From contig NZ_AP012326.1 of NCBI RefSeq assembly GCF_001042595.1, positions 2,418,001-2,482,000 on the forward strand: a DNA stretch of 64,000 bases, read 5' to 3'. The translations under genes and the position numbers were made by a program. Below are positions 44,393 to 51,801 of this stretch, piece after piece; position 1 is the stretch's first letter, and the number at the start of each line of letters is the position of its first letter. The DNA comes from Bifidobacterium dentium JCM 1195 = DSM 20436 (GTDB lineage Bacteria; Actinomycetota; Actinomycetes; Actinomycetales; Bifidobacteriaceae). Under the pieces are notes generated by a model, which ran no database searches, had not been told where the DNA came from, and was given only the letters and a program-made list of their open reading frames with translations.

Positions 44393-45886
44393 TCAACCGA
44401 CGGTTATCTTGAATCCGATCGGCAGGCCTTGCTGATCGGGTTCCCTTGGCAGCGGTGAGATCTCCAGAGCCTCATCGCCGCGTTTGAAGCGCACCGGTCC
44501 CGCCCCCAGCTGTTCCACCGATTCGACGATGCCGTTGAATGGCGGTTTGACGCCGTCGTGATACGCGGCGAACGTCGACATTGCAAGTGTTTCACATGAT
44601 GTTTCACAACTATCCGCAATGTCATTGGGATGCAGGCAGAATGCGTAGATTGCGCCGTTCTTCGTAGTGAATCGCCAATCCGCGGCGGTCCATTCGGTCG
44701 GCTTCTGATCGGCGAACATGCCGTCGGCCTGCTTCGTAGGCCCTTCCTGCGTGAGCCTCCATGGTCGGGTGCCGTAGATGCCCTCACCGTTCGTGCGCAA
44801 CCAATCGCCGATGCCGAGCAACAGCTCACGATCATGGTCGGCGATCGAACCGTCCGCACGAGGACCTACGTTCAGCAGCAGATTACCGTTCTTCGATACC
44901 GCGTCGACCAACGCGACGATCAGCTCGGCAAGCGTCTTGTACTCCAGCGAGTTCGTGTAGCACCACGAATTACGGGCGATTGCGGTATCCGTCTGCCAGA
45001 CGAACGGCGTGGCATCGGCAAAACCTCCGCGTTCCACGTCGACGATGCCCGCGCCCCAGGCGAGACCGTCGTACTTATAGCAGATCGAAACGTTCCGCCC
45101 CCACTCGACGCCACGATTGTAGTAGAAGGCGGCAAGCTTCCTCATGTAGGGTCTGAACGATTCGTGTTGCACCCACCAATCGAAATACAGCAGTTCCGGC
45201 CGGTAGTCGTCGATGATCTCGCAGACGCGCAGCAGCCAGTCCTCCAGATATTCGGCGGTCGGCGTGGGAGTGCTGTGAATGTCGAATTCGTTCGGTTCGG
45301 GCATGGCCGGCCAATAGAAATCGCCCTTCTGCAACGGCTCCTTGATATCGGAGTCGAAGTCCTTGCCATGGCCCATGAACCACCAGTGCTCGGCGCGATG
45401 GTTCGACGTGGCAAAATGCAGGCCGTGGGCATGCGTGGCGTCACGCAACTCCCCCAGCACGTCGCGATGCGGACCGGTTTCGAAGGTGTTCCAATGCGAC
45501 AATTCGCTACGGTACATCTGATAGCCGTCATGATGCTCGGAGACCGGGAAGTAGTAGCGCGCACCTGCGGCGGCGAACAGGTCGAGCCACTCGTTCGCAT
45601 CGAACCGTTCGGCGGTGAACATCGGAATGAAATCCCGATAGCCGAACTTGTTCTGTGAACCATAGGTGTTCACGTGGTGTTCGAATTCCGGGTAGCCCTC
45701 GATGTACATGTTGCGCGAATACCATTCGTTGCGGTATTCGGGAACGCTGTAGAGACCCCAGTGCGTGAAGATGCCGAATTTGGCATCGGTGAACCATGCC
45801 GGGGCCGGAGCCTGGCTCAACGACTCCCAGGTGTCGGCGTAGGGCCCGGAGGCGATGACCGCCTCGACGGTGCTCAGATCAATCAT
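44393..45886 (-). CDS. Alpha-L-fucosidase, GH29
   Basis: A 497-residue intracellular GH29 enzyme. KFGIFTHWGLYSVPEYRNEWYS and the His-rich SEHHDGYQMY form the fucose pocket; the nucleophile is Asp236 in LLYFDWWV. The C-terminal part is a beta-sandwich. In the locus it would remove the alpha-1,2-fucose that caps galactose in primary-wall xyloglucan. Host-glycan fucosides are an alternative, but no other host-glycan enzyme is nearby. Its first codons overlap the SGNH esterase gene by 8 bp, so the two are translationally coupled. Confidence 0.94.
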   Translation of the reverse strand: MIDLSTVEAVIASGPYADTWESLSQAPAPAWFTDAKFGIFTHWGLYSVPEYRNEWYSRNMYIEGYPEFEHHVNTYGSQNKFGYRDFIPMFTAERFDANEWLDLFAAAGARYYFPVSEHHDGYQMYRSELSHWNTFETGPHRDVLGELRDATHAHGLHFATSNHRAEHWWFMGHGKDFDSDIKEPLQKGDFYWPAMPEPNEFDIHSTPTPTAEYLEDWLLRVCEIIDDYRPELLYFDWWVQHESFRPYMRKLAAFYYNRGVEWGRNVSICYKYDGLAWGAGIVDVERGGFADATPFVWQTDTAIARNSWCYTNSLEYKTLAELIVALVDAVSKNGNLLLNVGPRADGSIADHDRELLLGIGDWLRTNGEGIYGTRPWRLTQEGPTKQADGMFADQKPTEWTAADWRFTTKNGAIYAFCLHPNDIADSCETSCETLAMSTFAAYHDGVKPPFNGIVESVEQLGAGPVRFKRGDEALEISPLPREPDQQGLPIGFKITVG

Positions 45887-46601
45887 CGAACGTGGTCCTG
45901 TTCCAATCGAAGCCCACGGCCTGACACCATGCGCGGGCGATGATCATCGCACCACGCTCGTACGGATGCACACGATCCTGGCTGGCCAAGCATCCGTGCA
46001 ACTGGGTGAGCCAATGGTCCACGGCCGCCTGCGTATCGACGAAAATCGCGCCATGACGTTCGGCCACACGCTTGGACGCGGCCGCGAATTCCTCAACCTT
46101 GGCGCGCATGGCATCCTGTGGGTTCGGCTCGAACATGAACGGACGCATGACGATGATCCCCTTAAGATTCGGTGCATCCTGTTTCACGCGTTCAATAAGC
46201 TCATCATAGATACGCTCGTAAGTTTCCACGGTGTTGAGGCGAGCCTGCCACAGCGGACCGTCGAAATAACGCCAGGCGTCATTCACGCCGATCATGATGG
46301 ACACATAGTCCGGATTCATGTCGATGACGTCACTCTGCCAGCGTTCGGACATGTCGACGATATCGTTGCCGTTGATGCCTTCGTTGATGGTGCACAATGC
46401 CTTATCCGGATATACGGCCGTAAGAAGATTATGCAATGTGTTGACATACCCATGCCCATATCCCCAGCCTCCGGGGATAGCAGTACGGTCGCGGTCGGCG
46501 TCCGTGATGGAATCGCCTACGAAAACAATGCGTGAGTGCTTTTCGAAAATCAACTTTGATTCCTTTGGTGTCATACGGCGTTGTAACAGCGCTCGGTTCA
46601 T
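45879..46601 (-). CDS. SGNH/GDSL-family esterase
   Basis: A 240-residue hydrolase. The nucleophile Ser31 is in IVFVGDSITDADRDR (block I), Gly and Asn of blocks II and III are in NEGINGND and MIGVNDAW, and the Asp-x-x-His pair is in SQDRVHP (block V). Members of this small cytoplasmic type are commonly deacetylases of plant oligosaccharides; xyloglucan galactose is often O-acetylated. It overlaps GH29 by 8 bp. Start uncertain: ATG 46601 or ATG 46574, neither with a clear ribosome site. Confidence 0.83.
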   Translation of the reverse strand: MNRALLQRRMTPKESKLIFEKHSRIVFVGDSITDADRDRTAIPGGWGYGHGYVNTLHNLLTAVYPDKALCTINEGINGNDIVDMSERWQSDVIDMNPDYVSIMIGVNDAWRYFDGPLWQARLNTVETYERIYDELIERVKQDAPNLKGIIVMRPFMFEPNPQDAMRAKVEEFAAASKRVAERHGAIFVDTQAAVDHWLTQLHGCLASQDRVHPYERGAMIIARAWCQAVGFDWNRTTFDD

Positions 46602-46637
46602 ATGAACGGTCGGATTGATGGGTTGGTATGTAAAGAA

Positions 46638-46682
46638 AGGCGGGGCGCCAGATACCGGTTCAGCACATCTGGCGCCCCGCCT
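46638..46682 (-). terminator. Terminator after SBP 46724-48511
   Basis: A GC-rich 16-base stem (46638-46653 with 46667-46682) followed on the minus strand by TTTCTTTA. It separates the transporter unit from the esterase/fucosidase unit. Confidence 0.88.
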
Positions 46683-46723
46683 CTTTCAGTTATTTAGATT
46701 ACGTGGTGGGGACTAACGCCTCA

Positions 46724-48511
46724 TCACTCGGAGGAGGAATCGGAGCTGGAGGACTTCTCCTTGTTCTGATACTCCTTCAGGATGTTCTTACGGGCCTTGT
46801 CCTGATCCTTGGCGTTCTTCATGTCGACCTTCAGCACGGAATCGATGTCCAGACCGTTGACGGTCTTGATCATCTCGCTGAAGATCTTCTCGCATTCGGA
46901 CTCGGAGCTGGCGAAGGACGCCTTCCAAGAGGAGTTGACGATCTCGGTCTTGATGGAGCCACGCAACGTGGAGATCTGGGAGTTCTCCTCCGGCTGGACA
47001 TAGCTGGAGCCAGCACCGACGAGCAGCATATCGTTGTTCTCCAGGTACTCCATGGTGGTGGAGGCACCCATATGCTCCTGCCAATCCTTGTTCAGCGGGT
47101 TCTGGTTGGCCTTCTCGATCTCGCTTGGCCACATGACCGGGTTGTAGGTGTAACCGGTATCCGGATCAATGTCGTTCACGGTCACGGTGGTGAAGTTCAG
47201 AGCGGAAATACCGTCGGAGTAGGAGCCGCCGCCCCACTCTTCCGGCACGTTCTTGGATTCGCCGGAAAGCACCGCGGAACCGAATTCGGTCAGAACCGGC
47301 TTGCCGTCCTTGATCTCCCAGTTCAGACCCTTCGGGCCAGCGGAGCCACCGGTCTGGTTGGAGGAAGCATAGACGCCTTCCGGAGAGTACAGCCAGTTGA
47401 TGAACTTGACCAGGCGCTGCTTGTTCTTGGCCTTGGAGCCCAGAGCAATCATGGTCTTATCGCCACGAGGAGCGGCGCCGTATGAGAAGATCTTCATGTC
47501 CTTGAGCGGAGCCAGCATGAAGCCCTTGCCCTCAGCCTTGTTGGCGTTGGTGTTGTAGGCTGCCTGTCCAAGCCACGGCCAGAAGGAGAAGAGCACCTTG
47601 CCGTTCTTGTACTTGGAGTTCATGGTGTCGTAGTTCTGGGTAGTGGATTCAGGATCGACGATGCCGGCACGGTTGGCGGCATTGAAGAACTTGATCACGC
47701 GCTCGTAGATGCCACCTTCCTTGGTGATGGACTCGAAGTCGGAGCCGTCACCCTTGGCCAGCACGAAGCCGACTTCGTCAAAGCCGTAGAAGCAGGTCGG
47801 CTGCTTGGCGTTGTTCATCATGTTGCCGTCCCAGTCCTTGAACAGAGACATGGCATAGATGTCATCGGAGCCGGACTCTTCGCGAGCCTTGTCCTGCATC
47901 TGCTTGAGTACCGGGATGAGGTCCTCGAGAGTGTCGATCTCCGGATAACCGATTTCCTTGTACAGATCCCAACGCAGGTACGGGCCGAAGGTCGGTTCGA
48001 GGCCTTCGGACGGCTGGTCGGGAGTCAGGGTGTCGACCACGGATGCCGGAACGCCCCACACACCGGACTTCTGACCGATCTGTTCGTTGACGTAATCGGT
48101 GGCATCCTTGTACTTGTTGATGTACTTCATGCCCTTGAGGTACGGGGTCATGTCCTCGATCAGGCCGGACTTAACCAGCTTGGCGCCCTTACCGGTGTCA
48201 TAGCCGTAGATCACGATGTCGCCCAGATTGCCCGCAGCCGCGCGGGTATCGAACAGGGTGCTGCCGCCGCCTGCGACGTTCGGAGCCACGATATTGAGCT
48301 TGATGTTGAACTTGTCCTTGATGATCTTGGCGAACCAGCCCTTCTGCTCGCCCTGATAGTTCGCCAGACCGTCAAAGACCTCAACGGTCATCAGGGAGTT
48401 ATCATCCTTTTCGGCGGCCGTGGTGCTGCCGGACCCTCCGCAGGCGGAGAGCGACATCATTGCTGCAAGCGTCACTGCCGCAGCAATGGTTACCTTCTTT
48501 TTGAGGGACAT
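46724..48511 (-). CDS. Oligosaccharide-binding lipoprotein (CUT1/LplA-type)
   Basis: A 595-residue solute-binding protein with signal and lipobox LSAC (Cys about 24), a polar spacer, then a fold of the large LplA type. Its C-terminus is a charged tail ending in DSSSE. Permease genes 48635 and 49592 lie immediately upstream in the same operon. It is the paralogue of 14832-16583, with a 158-bp block near the 5' end that is almost identical in DNA. Probable cargo is a xyloglucan-derived oligosaccharide. The start at 48511 has AAGGAAGGA upstream. Confidence 0.92.
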   Translation of the reverse strand: MSLKKKVTIAAAVTLAAMMSLSACGGSGSTTAAEKDDNSLMTVEVFDGLANYQGEQKGWFAKIIKDKFNIKLNIVAPNVAGGGSTLFDTRAAAGNLGDIVIYGYDTGKGAKLVKSGLIEDMTPYLKGMKYINKYKDATDYVNEQIGQKSGVWGVPASVVDTLTPDQPSEGLEPTFGPYLRWDLYKEIGYPEIDTLEDLIPVLKQMQDKAREESGSDDIYAMSLFKDWDGNMMNNAKQPTCFYGFDEVGFVLAKGDGSDFESITKEGGIYERVIKFFNAANRAGIVDPESTTQNYDTMNSKYKNGKVLFSFWPWLGQAAYNTNANKAEGKGFMLAPLKDMKIFSYGAAPRGDKTMIALGSKAKNKQRLVKFINWLYSPEGVYASSNQTGGSAGPKGLNWEIKDGKPVLTEFGSAVLSGESKNVPEEWGGGSYSDGISALNFTTVTVNDIDPDTGYTYNPVMWPSEIEKANQNPLNKDWQEHMGASTTMEYLENNDMLLVGAGSSYVQPEENSQISTLRGSIKTEIVNSSWKASFASSESECEKIFSEMIKTVNGLDIDSVLKVDMKNAKDQDKARKNILKEYQNKEKSSSSDSSSE

Positions 48512-48634
48512 TGCGTCCTTCCTTTCTCTATTTCCTTTTATTTTGCAGGGATGGGAATTGAGATTGCGGGGCCGGTCCGACCGGCAGATCTCGCCGGCCC
48601 ACAATGGCTATAGGGAGTACCGAACCGTTACGAA

Positions 48635-49567
48635 TCAGCCCTTGACAGCACCGAGCATCATGCCCTTGACGAAGAAGCGCTGGAAGAACGGATAGACGAA
48701 CAGAATCGGGAGCACCACGATTACGGAAACCGTCATACGGATCGAGGTAGGCGTCTGCTGCGTTGCGAGAGCCGCTACGTTCATGGCACTACCTGCACTC
48801 GCTCGCACCGAAGCGGCCAGTGCATTTGCTTGGTTGATGTAGGTGTAAAGCACGTACTGCAGGGAGTAGAGCTTGGAATCCGTCATGTAGATCAGGGTGT
48901 CCTGGAAGGAGTTCCACTGGCCGACGGCGGAGAAGATGCCGACGGTCGCCAGAATCGGGGCCATCATCGGCAACACGATCTTCCAGAAGATCGTCAGCGT
49001 GCCGGCACCGTCCATTTCCGCCGCTTCCTGCAGGGAGGCGGGGATGGACTCGACGAAGGTCTTCACCAGGATGATGTTGAACGGCTGCACGATGGCCGGC
49101 AGGATGTAGACCCAGAAGTTGTTGGTCAGATGCAGGTTCTTCATGGTGATGAACATCGGGATCAGGCCTGCGTTGAAGTACATGGTGATCACGATGAAGC
49201 GGTACCAGAACTTGCGGTGCCACATCTTCTCTTGGGTGAACATGAAGCCGAGGAACGCGCTGGCGATCACGGTGAGCACGGTGCCGATGACGGTACGAGC
49301 CACGGAGATGAAGGCCGAGGTGGTCAGGCCGCTCAGTGCGAAGACCTGCTTGTAGTTCTCCCAATGGATGCCCTGCGGCCACCAGTTGACCTGACCTGCC
49401 GCGGAGGCGTTGTTGCTGGAAATCGAGTTGATGATCAGGTAGTAGAACGGGTAGACGCAGATGAATGCGAACACGAGGAAGAACAGGATGTTGAAGACAT
49501 TGTAGACTTCCTCACCCTTGGTGCGCCTCATAGCCGGTGCGATACCCTGCTTGATTTTCTTTGCCAT
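48635..49567 (-). CDS. CUT1 sugar ABC permease, LplC-like
   Basis: A 310-residue membrane protein with six helices, MalG-side type. The EAA motif reads EAAEMDGAGTLTIFWKIVLPMM and the end FFVKGMMLGAVKG is typical of LplC/YtcP permeases. It pairs with the LplB-like permease encoded 24 bp upstream and with the binding protein downstream. A GC-rich hairpin lies between it and the SBP gene (about 48568-48600). Confidence 0.93.
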   Translation of the reverse strand: MAKKIKQGIAPAMRRTKGEEVYNVFNILFFLVFAFICVYPFYYLIINSISSNNASAAGQVNWWPQGIHWENYKQVFALSGLTTSAFISVARTVIGTVLTVIASAFLGFMFTQEKMWHRKFWYRFIVITMYFNAGLIPMFITMKNLHLTNNFWVYILPAIVQPFNIILVKTFVESIPASLQEAAEMDGAGTLTIFWKIVLPMMAPILATVGIFSAVGQWNSFQDTLIYMTDSKLYSLQYVLYTYINQANALAASVRASAGSAMNVAALATQQTPTSIRMTVSVIVVLPILFVYPFFQRFFVKGMMLGAVKG

Positions 49568-49591
49568 GATTGCTTCCTTACTCTTTCCTCA

Positions 49592-50626
49592 TCAGACGAT
49601 CGATACGCCACGGGTACGCTTGGACAGCCAGTTCACAACAATCAGCAGGCCTACGCTGACCAGCGACTTCAGCATGGAGATTGCGGTTGCATACGACAGG
49701 GAGTTGTTGCCCATACCGACGTTGTACACGTACAGGTCAAGGACCTGGATGTGCTTGGTGTTGAAGGCGTTCTGGAACACGAAGTACTGATCCATGCCGT
49801 TGTTCAGGAAGTTGGAGATCGACAGCATCAACAGCACGAAGTAGGTCGGCAGCAACTGCGGGATCGTGACGTGGACGATCTGCTGGAAGCGGTTCGCACC
49901 ATCCACCTGGGCGGCTTCATACAGTTCCGGGTCAATGCCTGCGATGCCGGCGAGGTACATGATGGAGCCCCAACCAAGGCCCTTCCACAGGCCCCACAGC
50001 AACATCTTCAGCCAAGTGTGCGAATCGGAATCAAGGAACTTAATCGGCTCGCTGATGATGTGCAAGTTCTGCAGCATCTCGTTGAGCATGCCGGTGGTGG
50101 AGAACATGGCGAAGGCCACTGCGTAGACCAGAACCCAGGAGATGAAGTTCGGCAGCGTGGTCAGCGTCTGGATAAGGTTCCTGAACCACTTGGCGCGAAT
50201 CTCGTTCAATGCGATGGCGAAGAACAACGGGAAGAACGAGGTGAGGATGTTCAGGCCGGACATGGCGAAGGTGTTGATGAGCACCTGGCCGATGGTCTGA
50301 AGCTGCGCCGGGTTCTGCACCATCATCTTGAACCATTGCAGACCGACGAATTCGCTCTGGGACAGCGGAATCGGCGGCTGATAATCATAGAATGCGTAAA
50401 CCCAGCCGAACAGCGGGAGGTAGCTGAACAGCACGGACAGAATCAAAAATGGCGAAATCAACAGGAACAACTTAAATCCATGGCGCTTCCTGTCGCTTTG
50501 CTGTTGGCTCAGCTTCTCGGCCTTGCGCACGGCTCGCCGTGTTTTTTTATCGGAAAGCGTCATAGCACCTGAACCACTGCCATCAGCAGATGTCACCACA
50601 CTCTCCATTCCCTCTTGCGACTGCAT
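49592..50626 (-). CDS. CUT1 sugar ABC permease, LplB-like
   Basis: A 344-residue permease, MalF-side type. After a polar N-terminus of about 55 residues the first helix begins LFLLISPFLILSVLFSYLP; the EAA loop reads EAAQVDGANRFQQIVHVTIPQ. It is the first gene of the transporter operon. AAAGGAGG precedes ATG 50626. A consensus-like promoter with TTGACA/TACTAT and operator site 3 lie just upstream. Confidence 0.93.
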   Translation of the reverse strand: MQSQEGMESVVTSADGSGSGAMTLSDKKTRRAVRKAEKLSQQQSDRKRHGFKLFLLISPFLILSVLFSYLPLFGWVYAFYDYQPPIPLSQSEFVGLQWFKMMVQNPAQLQTIGQVLINTFAMSGLNILTSFFPLFFAIALNEIRAKWFRNLIQTLTTLPNFISWVLVYAVAFAMFSTTGMLNEMLQNLHIISEPIKFLDSDSHTWLKMLLWGLWKGLGWGSIMYLAGIAGIDPELYEAAQVDGANRFQQIVHVTIPQLLPTYFVLLMLSISNFLNNGMDQYFVFQNAFNTKHIQVLDLYVYNVGMGNNSLSYATAISMLKSLVSVGLLIVVNWLSKRTRGVSIV

Positions 50627-50711
50627 CATTCCTCCTTTGGTTCGGCGATGCATCCGATGGCTCCTTCAGGAACGCAACACTTCCTTGATGCCGTCCCATC
50701 TGGTAACCTTC

Positions 50712-50733
50712 TTATTTATTGCTTAATAAATAA
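50712..50733. promoter_or_regulatory. Operator site 3: TTATTTAT-N6-ATAAATAA
   Basis: Perfect 8-base half-sites with the same 6-base gap as site 1; the inner bases extend the pairing to CTTATTTATT/AATAAATAAG. It begins 7 bp after the predicted start of the minus-strand transcript, a position where a bound repressor would block elongation or initiation. It also lies upstream of DUF624. Confidence 0.78.
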
Positions 50734-50746
50734 GCTGTTAGGAGCT

Positions 50747-50775
50747 ATAGTATATTCGTCTTACTAACTTGTCAA
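50747..50775 (-). promoter_or_regulatory. Promoter of the LplB-LplC-SBP operon
   Basis: On the minus strand TTGACA (50770-50775) and TACTAT (50747-50752) are 17 bases apart. This is the clearest sigma-70-type promoter of the window. Confidence 0.75.
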
Positions 50776-50829
50776 TTCAGCGCGTTCAACGGCGAGTATG
50801 CTTGGAATATCAACGAAAACGGAGGTCCA

Positions 50830-51492
50830 ATGCACTACAATCCCAATAGCCCCGTATGGCAGTTCGTCTCGCTCTGCCTGCGGTATTTCATCCTCAACCT
50901 GTTCTTCCTGATCTCCATCATCCCGATCGTAACCATCGGACCGGCCCGAGCCGCACTGTACAGCACCGTGTTTGCCTTCAGCGACAATGACGACATCAAC
51001 CTCGGCCGCGAATACATCCGACGCTTCAAACGCGAATTCAAGCGCGGCATCGGCTCTTCCATCATCTTCGTGGTGCTGATTGCCGCCATCGTGTTCGCCA
51101 TCGTGTTCTGGAACGCGCTCGACACCAACGCCGCCTACATAACGCTTCCGATCCTCATCATCTTCGGCGTGCTCACGTTCCTGACCTTCGAATACTACTA
51201 TCCGCTTCAGGCTCGCTATGAGAACACCTTCCGGCAGACGCTGCGCAACTCCTTCATGATGCCTTGGGCCTGTTTCGGATACACGCTCGGCATCCTCGCC
51301 ATCGACGTGGCCGCGGGCGCGATCTTCGCATTCACGCCGTATCTGCGATTCCTATTCATCCTGCTCGGCTTCGCATGGCTGGCCTATGCTAAGTCACTGC
51401 TCTATCTGCGGGCGTTCCAGCGTGTCAGCGGCGACCCGAACACGCCGCGAGAAAAGCCTGATTACTCGTTGCCCAGCGCCTCCATCCAATAA
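50830..51492 (+). CDS. DUF624 (YesL-like) membrane protein
   Basis: A 220-residue protein with four or five membrane helices. NPNSPVWQFVSLCLRYFILNLFFLISIIPIVTIGPARAALY, cited here by its ends, is the family's N-terminal pattern (first helices and the G-P-A turn). DUF624 genes usually accompany oligosaccharide ABC transporters of the LplABC type, and this one is divergent from such an operon and shares operator site 3. Function unknown; an accessory role in uptake is inferred from context. GGAGG precedes the ATG. Confidence 0.85.
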   Translation: MHYNPNSPVWQFVSLCLRYFILNLFFLISIIPIVTIGPARAALYSTVFAFSDNDDINLGREYIRRFKREFKRGIGSSIIFVVLIAAIVFAIVFWNALDTNAAYITLPILIIFGVLTFLTFEYYYPLQARYENTFRQTLRNSFMMPWACFGYTLGILAIDVAAGAIFAFTPYLRFLFILLGFAWLAYAKSLLYLRAFQRVSGDPNTPREKPDYSLPSASIQ

Positions 51493-51595
51493 CCCGTATC
51501 TGCGCACCCCCCGAACGCACGGAACGCGACCGCCTGCCCTCTTCACGATTGTGTAAGGCCCTCATTAGCGAGAACCGCACCGCTGCTCAACAACC

Positions 51596-51625
51596 AGGAC
51601 CTCAAACACGCGTGTTAGAGGTCCT
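51596..51625. repeat. Short intergenic repeat unit a (also possible terminator of DUF624)
   Basis: AGGACCTC and GAGGTCCT form a stem around AAACACGCGTGTTA. The core C-CAAACAC-CG--TTA-AG resembles units at 51659-51686 and 62742-62768. Confidence 0.5.
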
Positions 51626-51658
51626 GATTTGCGAAGAACCCTGCGGTACTCGCAGATC

Positions 51659-51686
51659 AGGGCCCCAAACACCCGGATTAAAGTCC
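51659..51686. repeat. Short intergenic repeat unit b
   Basis: Begins GGGCCCCAAACAC and ends GATTAAAGTCC. It shares the core of unit a at the same spacing and is followed by GCTGCGAGTA. Confidence 0.45.
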
Positions 51687-51720
51687 GCAAGCTGCGAGTA
51701 CACCCCGTCTACTCAACACA

Positions 51721-51751
51721 AAACGCCACTGAGCACAACCCAGTGGCGTTT
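51721..51751 (-). terminator. Terminator of the second GH31 gene
   Basis: AAACGCCACTG pairs perfectly with CAGTGGCGTTT; on the minus strand TTTTGTGTT follows. It lies 50 bp beyond the GH31 stop. Confidence 0.88.
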
Positions 51752-51801
51752 CGATCCTCGCCCCATCCGGTTCGGAAACGACGGTTCCGAACCGGGCAGT
51801 C

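Larger units (their letters stand above)
51493..51801. other. Intergenic region between DUF624 and second GH31
   Basis: Contains two related repeat units (51596-51625 and 51659-51686) and the terminator of the GH31 gene (51721-51751). No gene seen. Confidence 0.5.

Noticed and set aside
48568..48600. GC-rich hairpin between SBP and LplC permease as a full terminator
   Set aside because: No U-tract follows; it sits inside the operon, so it is more likely an attenuator or mRNA stabiliser.
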